A DNA stretch of 64,000 nucleotides, from NCBI RefSeq assembly GCF_014844035.1, contig NZ_CP062159.1, forward strand, positions 1,922,001 to 1,986,000. The letters run 5' to 3'. Source of the DNA: Flavobacterium sp. MDT1-60 (lineage in GTDB: Bacteria; Bacteroidota; Bacteroidia; Flavobacteriales; Flavobacteriaceae). Made by a program: the position numbers and the translations under genes. The notes below the pieces were generated by a model. The model was given only the letters and a program-made list of their open reading frames with translations. It searched no databases and was not told where the DNA came from. This document shows, piece by piece, positions 9,966 to 19,122 of this stretch; the first letter of the stretch is position 1; each line of letters opens with the position of its first letter.

Positions 9966-10062
9966 TTTGCCACGACCCGAGTGCTAGCGAACTGGCGAAG
10001 CAATTTTAAGAATTTCCACGAATAATTTAATTAGCGACAATTTGTGAAATTTGTGGCAAAAA
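9966..10062. repeat. Intergenic palindromic repeat (GCCACGA family)
   Basis: TTTGCCAC at the left end is mirrored by GTGGCAAA near 10050-10057. The interior contains fragments (CACGAC.CGAG, TCCACGAAT) that recur in reverse arrangement near 38510-38625. It lies between convergent genes and may double as a transcription end. Confidence 0.5.
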
Positions 10063-10077
10063 GCCTTTGAATCTTTC

Positions 10078-13000
10078 CTAAAAACTATATGCGGCTCCAA
10101 AAATAACACGTCCTTTTTCGTCAGGAGACTGAAAATAAGAGATTCTGGCAGTAATTACATTAATAGCATTCAACCAAAGTCCGCCTCCATAATCCTGGTG
10201 CCATTTTTTAGAATCTTCGCCATCAAGCCAAATTCTTCCGTAGTCAAAACCACCTAAAATTCCATAAGTCAAAGGAGCAACAGTTCGTTGAATTTTTCCA
10301 ATACTAAATCTCAAATCAGAACTTTGAGAGAAATACGAATTTCCTAAAAAACGTTCGTTTCTATAACCACGTAAATCAGTATCTCCACCTAAAGCTGCAC
10401 CATGGTAAAAGTCAAAATTATTATTTAATACGGCTTTCCCTTTTATAAGTGTCGCTAAAACCAGCTTTCCGTTAGGATCAATTTTATGGGTAAAACCTAA
10501 AATACTTTCCAGTGTTGGAAAATTTTGCTTCGTATCATTTAAATTGGTTTGCCAGGTTGCTGATGCCATAAAAGCGATTCCTAAAGTTGGTTTAGATACA
10601 AAATCGGCATTTTTAAAAAGATATTTTACTTTTAAACCTCCGTAATTCTGACTGTCAAAAACAATTGGGTTTACTATATTAGGAATATCAATATATCTGT
10701 CTTCTGTTTCTTCAACTGTCATTCTCTGGAAAATAGGTTGTACACTAAACTCACTTCCATATCGGCCAACGTGTCTGATTGCACCGGATACATTAAACTT
10801 TCGTATACGCACACGATTATAATCTAATCCTAACTGATCATCGTTATTTTGAGTCTCATTTCCGAAACCGAAATAATTCATCGCAAAATTTGGTGTTGTA
10901 TATAAAGATTCAACATCAATAACCCACTTACCTAATAAACCTGGAAAATGAGCTGCATAATTAAACTCTAAACCGCCAGTAGCAAAGTAATAAAAGGCAT
11001 TAAAAACATGTCTTTGCGTATACGGATTTTGCTTAAAATTATTTACAGTATAATTGATGTTAACCCCAACTTTTACACCATCATCAGGATTGTAACCAAT
11101 ATTAGGAAGACCTGAAATCACGTTGTATTTCGGTTTTTCGTAATTGTATAAGTTGACATCATAATCATCTGTCAACTCGGTTTTGGTCCTTGAATCCAGA
11201 TTATAAGTGTTTTCTTTTGATTTGAAATCGTAAACAATGACTTTTCTTCCGTTTTCAATGTTATATGTATCATTATTTTGGCCTCCAATCAAACGGATTT
11301 TAATATCAGATTTTTGTTCTCCTGTCACCTGAAAAACGTCGGTATCATCTAATCCATAAATCCATAGATTCTTAGTTCTGGCGTCATTTACTGTTTTGGT
11401 ATAAATCAATTCATCGCCTTCTTTTTTCATTCTGAAAACCTGAATTTCAATGCTTTTTCTTGCATTATGATTTAAAATAAATTTGTCTTTTTTGTCAGTT
11501 CCGGCAATCATTACCGTTTTATCAAGCACATCTGAATATTCTAAGGCATATTTTTGAAGCTCTTTTTTTCTGTTTTTTAATTTTCGTTTAATGTCTTCAA
11601 TTGTTCCATCCTGAACTTCTTTAGGCAAATTTTTAAACGCATTATCTATATCGCTGTCAGATAAATGTTCCTGAATATACTTAGCCTGTTCAATCCAGTC
11701 TTTTTCTTCAGCAGTTTTTAAGAAAGCCAAATCTAACGGATAAGGTTCTCTATTAAGCCATTTTACATTATCAATTTTATTTTTAAAAGTCCTCATATGG
11801 CGAATAGCCGGAACGTTCATTAAGATAGAAAGTAAAGTTCCGTCATATTTAGGGAAAGCCTGATCACGATCGCGCGGAATAGGGGTATAGACTACTTTGT
11901 CGCCAATTTTATGTTCTGCCCAACGCCATTGATCACTGTGTCTGTCCCAATCTCCAATAAGCATATCAAACAAACGAACCCTGATATATTCTTTTTGATC
12001 AACCGAATATTTTTCGTCTTTATGAAGATTAGCCATCATGTCGTCAGTGCTAATAATATTAGTAGGTTTCCCGAAGTTTTTTCCATCAAGATGATTGTCT
12101 GCAGGTCTCTCTTCAACCATATACAATTGATCTCCAAAATTCGAATTAAACTCTTTCAGCCCATTTTGTTTCGGAATATAATATAAAACCGGATTGGTAT
12201 GCAAAAGCCCTAATTTATCTGATAAACTTGCTATAGCAAAAGGAGTGTATGGATGCGTAGTGGTATAAAAATCTAATAGAAAATCTTCGGCATAGGTTTG
12301 TTCAAAATCATTTACAACATATTGATCTTTAAACGCAACCGACTGTAAAAATACCGTAGCGCTTTTTTTCATAGCACGCATTACATATTCTCTTCCTTTT
12401 GGATCTGACATTCTTAAAGAAACAGATTGATGTCCTCCTCCTTCGCGAATAGGTTTTAAACCGCCCATTAAAGTATCTAAAGTAGCTGTTCTGGCTTCGA
12501 TTGGCATACTGTAATACTTTCTGTAATGTTGCCCGAATAAGAATTTATGAAAGAGACTCTTATTTGTCATCTTAGTTGAATAAATAGAAGTCGTAACTGT
12601 TGGCGGAAACTTATTGTCTACCGTTGCAGCCCAGTTTATTTCTTTTGCTTTAATGATCTCACGCTCAAAAAGCATTTTTTCGTGATTGTTTTCATTTCCA
12701 AAGAAAGTCACTTTTGCATCACCGCTTTTAAATAAAGTTAGTGTTGCATAACCATTGCCACCATACGAAAAATCATTTGGATTGATGGCTCTTGCTGCTT
12801 CAGATTTAGATCCGGCGCCGCTAATAATCTGTGTGATGTTTTCCTTGTTTATATATTGCAAATTGTGATCATGTCCGGAAACTACAATAACATTTTTCTG
12901 GCCTTGCAATAAGGTTTTAATTCGCTTGGCATAAATCGTATATTGTTTGTTTTGAAGATCCTGCGGACTTACTCCTGAAGTTTTTCGAAGCAGATTGATG

Positions 13001-13812
13001 AAAGAACCAACTACAGGTAGTGGGATTTTTTTCTCTAAAGGAAACAACTGTTTTTCCCATGAATATTGTCCTCCATGAGATCCGTTGCTTAATAACGGAT
13101 GATGAATAGCCAGAACAACTGTTTTTTCCTGATTTTTATTTAGAATATTTTCCAGTTCATCAAAAAAAGCTTCGCGTGTTTTAATATCACAATTGTCGTT
13201 TATTGTTGGATGGTTGTCCCAATCCTCCAGGAACCATTCACTGTCAACGGTAATTAAGGTGGTAGTGCTATCAATTTTCACATCTTCAATAGGACAGCTT
13301 TTTCGAGGAAGAAATGCTTTTTTGTCATTAAGATATTTGGTAACAAAATCAGCCTGATTTTCTAAACCTTTTATGCCACTATACCAATCATGGTTTCCCG
13401 GAATTACAATCGTTTTTCCTTTAAATCCTTTGGTTAATTTTAGTTGATTAGTAAGTTTAGTTTCGGCTAAAGCCTTTTCTGAATCATTTTTATCAGCAGG
13501 AAAACCTTTCGGATATATATTATCTCCTAAAAATACCAAAGTCGATTTTTTATTGGCTTTTTTTAATTTTTGATGTAATAATTCTAATGTTTGTTGTGCT
13601 TGTTCTTCATCTGCATTTCCGGCATCACCTACTAAAAATAGGGTATGGGCAATTTTTATGGTATCTGTTGCGTTCTCCGTTTCGTTAGCACTCACATTTT
13701 TGCCATACTGAACTTTATGTGTCGCACAGGAATTTAGTAAAAGCAGTAAGGTTATTACAAAAGAATACGTTTTAATCTTCGTAATAAAATGGTTATACAA
13801 AAACAATTTCAT
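10078..13812 (-). CDS. Calcineurin-like phosphoesterase fused to an outer-membrane barrel (lipoprotein)
   Basis: 1244 residues. The N-terminus is a lipoprotein signal (LLLLNSC). Residues about 50-370 carry all metallophosphoesterase blocks: LFLVGDAG, LGDNIYP, IPGNHDWYSG, AIHHPLL and VSGHDHNLQ. A middle region of about 500 residues is unique. The last 330 residues, from about 915, are amphipathic beta strands ending in a terminal Phe (FGAAYSF), as in BamA/TamA-type outer-membrane barrels. The enzyme would therefore be tethered at the outer membrane and act on a phosphoester outside the cytoplasm; the substrate is unknown. It is divergent from the HD-PycTM gene by only 26 bases. Confidence 0.88.
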   Translation of the reverse strand: MKLFLYNHFITKIKTYSFVITLLLLLNSCATHKVQYGKNVSANETENATDTIKIAHTLFLVGDAGNADEEQAQQTLELLHQKLKKANKKSTLVFLGDNIYPKGFPADKNDSEKALAETKLTNQLKLTKGFKGKTIVIPGNHDWYSGIKGLENQADFVTKYLNDKKAFLPRKSCPIEDVKIDSTTTLITVDSEWFLEDWDNHPTINDNCDIKTREAFFDELENILNKNQEKTVVLAIHHPLLSNGSHGGQYSWEKQLFPLEKKIPLPVVGSFINLLRKTSGVSPQDLQNKQYTIYAKRIKTLLQGQKNVIVVSGHDHNLQYINKENITQIISGAGSKSEAARAINPNDFSYGGNGYATLTLFKSGDAKVTFFGNENNHEKMLFEREIIKAKEINWAATVDNKFPPTVTTSIYSTKMTNKSLFHKFLFGQHYRKYYSMPIEARTATLDTLMGGLKPIREGGGHQSVSLRMSDPKGREYVMRAMKKSATVFLQSVAFKDQYVVNDFEQTYAEDFLLDFYTTTHPYTPFAIASLSDKLGLLHTNPVLYYIPKQNGLKEFNSNFGDQLYMVEERPADNHLDGKNFGKPTNIISTDDMMANLHKDEKYSVDQKEYIRVRLFDMLIGDWDRHSDQWRWAEHKIGDKVVYTPIPRDRDQAFPKYDGTLLSILMNVPAIRHMRTFKNKIDNVKWLNREPYPLDLAFLKTAEEKDWIEQAKYIQEHLSDSDIDNAFKNLPKEVQDGTIEDIKRKLKNRKKELQKYALEYSDVLDKTVMIAGTDKKDKFILNHNARKSIEIQVFRMKKEGDELIYTKTVNDARTKNLWIYGLDDTDVFQVTGEQKSDIKIRLIGGQNNDTYNIENGRKVIVYDFKSKENTYNLDSRTKTELTDDYDVNLYNYEKPKYNVISGLPNIGYNPDDGVKVGVNINYTVNNFKQNPYTQRHVFNAFYYFATGGLEFNYAAHFPGLLGKWVIDVESLYTTPNFAMNYFGFGNETQNNDDQLGLDYNRVRIRKFNVSGAIRHVGRYGSEFSVQPIFQRMTVEETEDRYIDIPNIVNPIVFDSQNYGGLKVKYLFKNADFVSKPTLGIAFMASATWQTNLNDTKQNFPTLESILGFTHKIDPNGKLVLATLIKGKAVLNNNFDFYHGAALGGDTDLRGYRNERFLGNSYFSQSSDLRFSIGKIQRTVAPLTYGILGGFDYGRIWLDGEDSKKWHQDYGGGLWLNAINVITARISYFQSPDEKGRVIFGAAYSF

Positions 13813-13838
13813 AATTTAGTGGTATAAAAAAATTCTCT

Positions 13839-15023
13839 ATGAATCTAATAGAACAATCCGAAGATTTCGTCAGTAATTTACTCAAAGATAAACTTTCTAA
13901 TTTATATTCTTACCATAATTTTAACCATACTTTAACTGTAGTAAATGCTGTAAAAGAGCTTTGTAAAAAAGAAGATGTAAGTGGTGGTGATAAAGAAGCA
14001 CTTTTGTTGGCAGCATGGTTTCATGATACAGGTTATATTGAAGGCTATGAAAATCATGAAAAAGAAAGCGTAAAAATTGCGACAGCTTTTTTGAAAGAGA
14101 AAGGTCAGTCGGATGAATTGATTGCAAAGGTTTCTAATTTGATTTTGACGACTTCAAAAGAATATGTTCCTAAAACACATTTAGAGAAAATTATTAAGGA
14201 TGCAGATTATGCCCATTTGATGGGAACAGAATATGTAACGACCGGCGAATTATTGCGTTTGGAAATGAAAAATACCGGATTAGCAGTTTTTTCAAATGCC
14301 GAATGGACGAAAGAAAATTTGAATTTTTTATTGAATAAACATCGCTTTTATACCGATTATGCTTTAAAGAAATGGCAACCTCTAAAAGAGAAAAATCTGA
14401 TTCTTGTTCAAAAAAAGATAGACAAACAAGAATTGAAAGCCGCCACAGCAATTGAAGAAGAAAATAAAAAGAAAGAGAAAGTAGAAAAACCAGATAGAGG
14501 TGTTGATACCTTATTTCGTGTAACTCTTGGTAATCATACGCGATTAAGCGGTATAGCAGATAGTAAAGCCAATATTTTATTGTCTGTGAATGCCATTATT
14601 ATTTCGATTGCGCTTTCGTCGATTATTCCAAAATTAGACAGTCCTAAAAATGCTCATTTGGTGATTCCAACTTTTATTATGTTGATGTCAAGTGTAACCA
14701 CAATTATTTTTGCGATTCTTTCGACACGCCCAAAAGTAACGACAGGCGTTTTTACCCGTGAAGATATTGAGGCCAAAAAGATTAATTTATTGTTTTTTGG
14801 AAATTTCTACAAAATGCCCTTAGCAGAATATGACTGGGCAATGAACGAAATGATGAAAGACCGCGATTATCTTTATTCAACAATGATCAAAGATTTGTAT
14901 TATCTCGGATTGGTTTTACAGCGAAAATATAATTTATTACGAATTGCGTACAATATTTTCATGGTTGGAATAATCGTAACGGTAATTGCGTTCGTAATTG
15001 CTTTTAAAGGAGTGGGAGCGTAA
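13839..15023 (+). CDS. HD phosphohydrolase domain fused to PycTM (DUF5706-like) membrane domain
   Basis: 394 residues. The N-terminal half is an HD domain: HNFNHTLTVVNAV, then AAWFHDTGYIEGYENHEKES (HD pair near residues 66-67) and DADYAHLMG. The C-terminal half starts with DTLFRVTLGNHTRLSGIADSKANILLSVNAIIISI. It has a membrane pair (about 250-305) and a third membrane segment at the end (about 370-390). That half matches the transmembrane effector domain of Pycsar anti-phage systems, PycTM/DUF5706. In Pycsar this domain damages the membrane after binding a cyclic pyrimidine nucleotide. No cyclase lies nearby. The HD part may degrade a nucleotide signal. Family assignment is from memory of the motif. 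Confidence 0.82.
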   Translation: MNLIEQSEDFVSNLLKDKLSNLYSYHNFNHTLTVVNAVKELCKKEDVSGGDKEALLLAAWFHDTGYIEGYENHEKESVKIATAFLKEKGQSDELIAKVSNLILTTSKEYVPKTHLEKIIKDADYAHLMGTEYVTTGELLRLEMKNTGLAVFSNAEWTKENLNFLLNKHRFYTDYALKKWQPLKEKNLILVQKKIDKQELKAATAIEEENKKKEKVEKPDRGVDTLFRVTLGNHTRLSGIADSKANILLSVNAIIISIALSSIIPKLDSPKNAHLVIPTFIMLMSSVTTIIFAILSTRPKVTTGVFTREDIEAKKINLLFFGNFYKMPLAEYDWAMNEMMKDRDYLYSTMIKDLYYLGLVLQRKYNLLRIAYNIFMVGIIVTVIAFVIAFKGVGA

Positions 15024-15027
15024 AATA

Positions 15028-15050
15028 AGCTCAACTAATTTAGTTGAGCT
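15028..15050. terminator. Hairpin between convergent genes, overlapping the GAF gene stop codon
   Basis: AGCTCAACTA / TAGTTGAGCT form a perfect 10-bp stem. On the minus strand the hairpin contains the last codons and stop of the GAF gene (15040). It has no long T-run, so terminator strength is uncertain. Confidence 0.5.
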
Positions 15051-17409
15051 CATCTAATAAATCCTGATACGTAATTTTTTTTGCTGTTGGGTTTGCAGTG
15101 TTATTAATCACTTTTACTCGAATTGCTCTTAGTCCCGAAACGCCTTGAAGATCTTCAACTTCAAATTGTTCTATAGCAGGTTCCAAAACTTTTTTGTGCT
15201 GTAAGTATTTGATATACTTCAAATACTCCGTTTCTTCGTTATTTTGAGAATAAACGATTGTGATTTTTTCTTTCTCTGTAATTCGGTCTTTTGTGCCTTT
15301 GATATTTGCTTTATCAATTCGTTTTTTTACGACTTCATATCTTGCATTATAAGTTCCGTCAACATCAAAACGTTTTTCATCCATTCTGAAACGAATTGAA
15401 AGTGGCGCGCTAAAAACTAAAATCAAAGAAGTTACATCCAATTCGTACGGAAGCGACTCTTTAAGCTGATGATGTTCTAATTCCATTTCGCATAAAGTTT
15501 GCAATTGCCACAAACGCAAGTTGTGCAAATACATAATATCGAAAGGTTTTGTTGGTACAATTGATGCTCCAATATACAAATTATGCTCAACGCCATCCGT
15601 TTTAAAACGCTCGTAATAATGTGGATAAATTTGTTGTGCTTCAATTTGTTTTCTGTCTAAAACAGAAGCTAATTTTTTGTTGATAATAGACATTGCATTA
15701 TCAAATTTCTTTCTTTCCTGATAAAACAAGCCCGTTTTTTCATCCAGGTTTTCAAAGTATAATTCTTCTAATTTCTCGTTTTTGGCGTTACCCTTTGTAT
15801 TTTTTAAAATCGGATGAATTTCTTCTTCAATATACCTCTGTATATGCTGTTCTGTATCGGCTTTTAACGGAAAATCCAATTCGTCGCGAAGCGATTCCAA
15901 CTCAAATTTTCTTTGTTCTAAAAGAACCAGATTGGAATTTGGTTTTTGGTTGTCAAAAATTTCCAAAAGCGTATTAAGCTGACTTTTTAAATCTCTTTTT
16001 ACAGTTTCATTTCGATGTTCTGATGAACCTTTAATGTCAATTTGACCATACAACGGATATACATTTTTAAAGACGATTTCTTTAAAAATATAATCTTTTG
16101 TAGGATTGTTGTTTTGGAAGTAATTCTGAGATTCTTTTCTGAATTTCCAATAAACACTGGGGTGAATTGTAGTGTATTCACGCTGAATGATCGCTTCAAT
16201 CTGGTGTTGCATATCTGTATTATAGCGATCTATCGTATCTGTTAAATACGGTAAAACTAATTCTAGTTTCTTAGCATTAACGGTATTTAGCGCTCTTGAA
16301 TTTGAAGAAACCAATTCTAAAACACCCAATAAATGATCGTCTTTAATGACTGGCGCAAAAATACAACTCTGAATATCCTGACTTAATAAATGCTCACCCA
16401 ATTTTTTATTCTGAGATTCTTCTATGAATTTGTTCACGTTTGAAATAACAAAAGGTTCTTTATTATTTAATAAATTTTCAAATGAACATCCAAAAAAAGC
16501 ATTTTTGCAATCTATTTCCTGATCGTGCGAAAGTAAAAAACTCTGTAACTGACTTTCTAATTTTGCAGGTTTGACAAATTTTTCTTCTTCGGTATTATAT
16601 ATAATGAAACCTACTCTAAGATCGTGAATTTTAAAAATTGATCTAAAAATAGTGGCTACAATTTCATCAGTAGTAACAGATTTTGAATTTGGTTTCAGTA
16701 AATTACTTTTCAAATTTGATATGGCACTTTCTGTCGTGGCATCAAATAAGGATACTATTCCGAATCCTTTTAAGATCCAGCTTCCTTGTGGAAACTTAGA
16801 TTTCCAAAGTTCAATATCATCGTAGTTATCAATTAATGTATCAATATCATCCTGAGTTAAGGGAACTGCGTTTTCTGTTGGAGTAATTTCCATAAAATCC
16901 GCATTGTACAAGATTCTATAATGTTTTTCGATTCCATCTTCATCCGGAATATCATAGAAAAATGGTTTATTAAAATCGATACGCTGTTTGTAATAACTAC
17001 TCAGAATTAAGCAACAGTTATTAATGTAAAACTGATGATCATCAAAATCGCGAATTTCCATGTAAAATTCATCCCCGGCATTACGCAGGATTTTTTTGAA
17101 ACGCTCTGTATAATTGAAAGAAATATTTTGAAATGGAATTGTAACCGCTTTGATTTCATTTTGAGTTAAAGCCGTCGGAAACAAATCAGATAAAATGTAT
17201 TTGATTAAAGCTTCATTATTCTTAATTATGGAATAATCCTCAATTCCTGTCCTTAATTCGGGAATTGATTCAATTTGTTGTAGTATAGCCTTAGCATAGT
17301 TTGCACGATAATCGATATTCGAGGAAGCTATTTCTTCAAAAGATTCAATTAGCTTGTGAAAAGAAATGATAGTTTTAAAAGGACTTTCGTTATGTAAATG
17401 ATTATCCAT
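15040..17409 (-). CDS. GAF domain-containing cytoplasmic protein
   Basis: 789 residues, no signal peptide or membrane segment. Residues about 245-395 resemble a GAF sensor domain (TTDEIVATIFRSIFKIHDLRVGFIIY ... SCIFAPVIKDDHLLGVLELVS). The rest is mostly helical; it carries no histidine kinase, GGDEF or output enzyme motif I can see. Related large GAF proteins occur in Flavobacteria without a known role. It is convergent with the HD-PycTM gene, and its own promoter region (17410-17560) faces the SDR gene. A signalling role is inferred only from the GAF domain. Confidence 0.75.
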   Translation of the reverse strand: MDNHLHNESPFKTIISFHKLIESFEEIASSNIDYRANYAKAILQQIESIPELRTGIEDYSIIKNNEALIKYILSDLFPTALTQNEIKAVTIPFQNISFNYTERFKKILRNAGDEFYMEIRDFDDHQFYINNCCLILSSYYKQRIDFNKPFFYDIPDEDGIEKHYRILYNADFMEITPTENAVPLTQDDIDTLIDNYDDIELWKSKFPQGSWILKGFGIVSLFDATTESAISNLKSNLLKPNSKSVTTDEIVATIFRSIFKIHDLRVGFIIYNTEEEKFVKPAKLESQLQSFLLSHDQEIDCKNAFFGCSFENLLNNKEPFVISNVNKFIEESQNKKLGEHLLSQDIQSCIFAPVIKDDHLLGVLELVSSNSRALNTVNAKKLELVLPYLTDTIDRYNTDMQHQIEAIIQREYTTIHPSVYWKFRKESQNYFQNNNPTKDYIFKEIVFKNVYPLYGQIDIKGSSEHRNETVKRDLKSQLNTLLEIFDNQKPNSNLVLLEQRKFELESLRDELDFPLKADTEQHIQRYIEEEIHPILKNTKGNAKNEKLEELYFENLDEKTGLFYQERKKFDNAMSIINKKLASVLDRKQIEAQQIYPHYYERFKTDGVEHNLYIGASIVPTKPFDIMYLHNLRLWQLQTLCEMELEHHQLKESLPYELDVTSLILVFSAPLSIRFRMDEKRFDVDGTYNARYEVVKKRIDKANIKGTKDRITEKEKITIVYSQNNEETEYLKYIKYLQHKKVLEPAIEQFEVEDLQGVSGLRAIRVKVINNTANPTAKKITYQDLLDELN

Positions 17410-17559
17410 CTTTTTTGTTTTTAGGCTACAAAATTAAGCATAAATTAAGAATGTTTTACAATTTATAATTTCTTTCGTTTATGGTTCCATAGACAGAAGC
17501 CTTGTTTTTATTGGTATTTTTTAAGGCCCTAATTATTTTAACTAATTATTAACAATAAT

Positions 17560-17594
17560 AATAACGGAACGATCGTTCCGTTATTGTATCTTTG
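17560..17594 (+). promoter_or_regulatory. Perfect 26-bp palindromic operator and -7 box upstream of the SDR gene
   Basis: A perfect 26-bp palindrome (17560-17585, core GGAACGATCGTTCC) ends one base before TATCTTTG (17587-17594), a Bacteroidetes -7 box. The same half-sites GGAAC/GTTCC recur before the TetR gene at 18410-18423. The site is placed to block RNA polymerase, and the TetR at 18465 is the likely ligand-responsive repressor. Confidence 0.8.
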
Positions 17595-17637
17595 TGCCAT
17601 AATAATTGAATAATCAATAACTTAAAAACAAATAAAA

Positions 17638-18390
17638 ATGAAAAATTTAGAAAACAAAGTTGCAATAGTAACTGGAGGAAACAGCGGAATTGGATATGCA
17701 GCAGCAGCTGAGTTAGCAGCAAAAGGGGCAAAAGTAATTATTACAGGAAGAAACAAAGAAGCTTTGGTAAAAGCTGAACAAGAATTAAATGTTACCGGAA
17801 TTGTATCAGATCAATCTGATTTGAAATCAATCGATTCTTTAGTAGAACAAGTTGCTGCTCAATTTGGTAAAGTAGATATCCTATTTTTAAATGCGGGAAT
17901 TGCTTCTTTTGCGCCAGTTGAGTCTGCTTCAGAAGAACATTACGACAGTATTATGAATGTAAATGTGAAAGGAGTTTATTTTACCGTTCAAAAAGTATTG
18001 CCAATATTGAATGATGGAGGTTCTATAATTTTTAACACTTCTATAAATGCTCATGTTGGTATGCCAAATTCAAGTGTATACGCATCAAGCAAAGCGGCAG
18101 TTTTATCTTTAAATAAAGTTTTTGCTACAGAATTAGCGCCAAGAAAAATCAGAGTAAACGCAGTTTCTCCTGGTCCCGTTGAAACTCCTCTTTATGGTAA
18201 ATTAGGTTTAGAAAAAGCAGAAGTGGACGGATTTGGGGCTATTTTAGGAGAGAAAATTTTATTAAAACGTTTTGGACAAGCTTCAGAAATTGCAAAAACT
18301 ATTGGATTTCTTGCTTCAGATGATGCTTCATTTATTACTGGAACTGAAATTGTTGTCGACGGTGGACTTACTGTGAATGCTGTAGTATAA
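17638..18390 (+). CDS. SDR family NAD(P)-dependent oxidoreductase
   Basis: 250 residues, the standard length for a classical short-chain dehydrogenase. The Rossmann motif is TGGNSGIG (12-19), then NAG (near 89-91), the catalytic Ser in NTSIN, and YASSK (Tyr/Lys). A C-terminal VDGG motif is present. The substrate is not evident; small carbonyl detoxification fits the regulation. It lies directly upstream of a TetR regulator in the same direction, and both genes are preceded by the same palindromic operator. Confidence 0.93.
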   Translation: MKNLENKVAIVTGGNSGIGYAAAAELAAKGAKVIITGRNKEALVKAEQELNVTGIVSDQSDLKSIDSLVEQVAAQFGKVDILFLNAGIASFAPVESASEEHYDSIMNVNVKGVYFTVQKVLPILNDGGSIIFNTSINAHVGMPNSSVYASSKAAVLSLNKVFATELAPRKIRVNAVSPGPVETPLYGKLGLEKAEVDGFGAILGEKILLKRFGQASEIAKTIGFLASDDASFITGTEIVVDGGLTVNAVV

Positions 18391-18409
18391 TTTTTTTTGC
18401 AGACATTCA

Positions 18410-18441
18410 GGAACGATTGTTCCGTATTTTTTATATCTTTG
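18410..18441 (+). promoter_or_regulatory. Operator and -7 box upstream of the TetR gene
   Basis: GGAACGATTGTTCC (18410-18423) repeats the half-sites of the palindrome before the SDR gene, with one central base changed. TATCTTTG (18434-18441) is a -7 box that ends 23 bases before the TetR ATG. This indicates a separate, autoregulated promoter for the regulator. Confidence 0.75.
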
Positions 18442-18464
18442 TAAAGTAATTTAATTTTGAAATC

Positions 18465-19046
18465 ATGGCCAGAACAAAAGAATTTAATGAAGATCAGGCT
18501 TTAGACAAAGCAATTGAAATATTTTGGCACAAAGGATATAACGGAACTTCGGCCCAGGATTTAGTAACTTATTTAGGTTTAAGCCGCTCTAGTTTGTATG
18601 ATACTTTTGGGGATAAGCAAAAACTCTTTGCCCGATCTTTGCAACGTTATCAAAAAAATGCACAGGATCAAATTGTAAAACTTTTTGAAGAATCTGCGAA
18701 TATAAAAGAAACATTGCAGGATATCTTTAAACAAGCTGTTATAGAAAGCCTCGAAGATCGAATTACGAAGGGTTGTTTTATGGTAAACTCGTCTGTAGAA
18801 CTTGCCATGCATGATGAAGAAATTGGAAAGATTGTGAAAAACAACAGCCGGATCATGGAAGAGGTTTTTACAAAGGCAGTTCAGAAAGGTCAAAATGCAG
18901 GACATATTTCTACGAAGACAGATGCCAGAACTTTAGCGCGATTTATCTTTAATAATTATTCAGGAATTCGTGTTTTGGCCAGAACAGGCGAAAGAGACAA
19001 ACAAGTTTATGATGATATAGTAAAAGCAATGTTTTCTTTATTATAA
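18465..19046 (+). CDS. TetR/AcrR family transcriptional regulator
   Basis: 193 residues. The N-terminal helix-turn-helix region (about 8-52) reads ALDKAIEIFWHKGYNGTSAQDLVTYLGLSRSSLYDTFGDKQKLF, typical of the AcrR/YcdC-like branch. The remainder is the helical ligand-binding and dimer domain with a Cys in KGCFMVNSSVELA, common in regulators of SDR or nitroreductase genes. Matching palindromes before this gene and before the SDR gene suggest that it represses both. It ends at a bidirectional terminator. Confidence 0.92.
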   Translation: MARTKEFNEDQALDKAIEIFWHKGYNGTSAQDLVTYLGLSRSSLYDTFGDKQKLFARSLQRYQKNAQDQIVKLFEESANIKETLQDIFKQAVIESLEDRITKGCFMVNSSVELAMHDEEIGKIVKNNSRIMEEVFTKAVQKGQNAGHISTKTDARTLARFIFNNYSGIRVLARTGERDKQVYDDIVKAMFSLL

Positions 19047-19063
19047 TATTAGAAAAGCATTCA

Positions 19064-19106
19064 AATAAAAAACGGCAAATACAATTTTGTATCTGCCGTT
19101 TTTTTA
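19064..19106. terminator. Bidirectional terminator
   Basis: Stem AACGGCAAATAC / GTATCTGCCGTT (19071-19100, one mismatch) is flanked by an A-run and a T-run. It separates the TetR gene from the convergent membrane protein gene. Confidence 0.85.
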
Positions 19107-19122
19107 TTTCATAAATCTGAAT

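Noticed and set aside
13839..17409. A complete Pycsar defence operon
   Set aside because: The HD-PycTM protein has no pyrimidylate cyclase beside it. The next gene is on the opposite strand and encodes a GAF protein without a cyclase motif.
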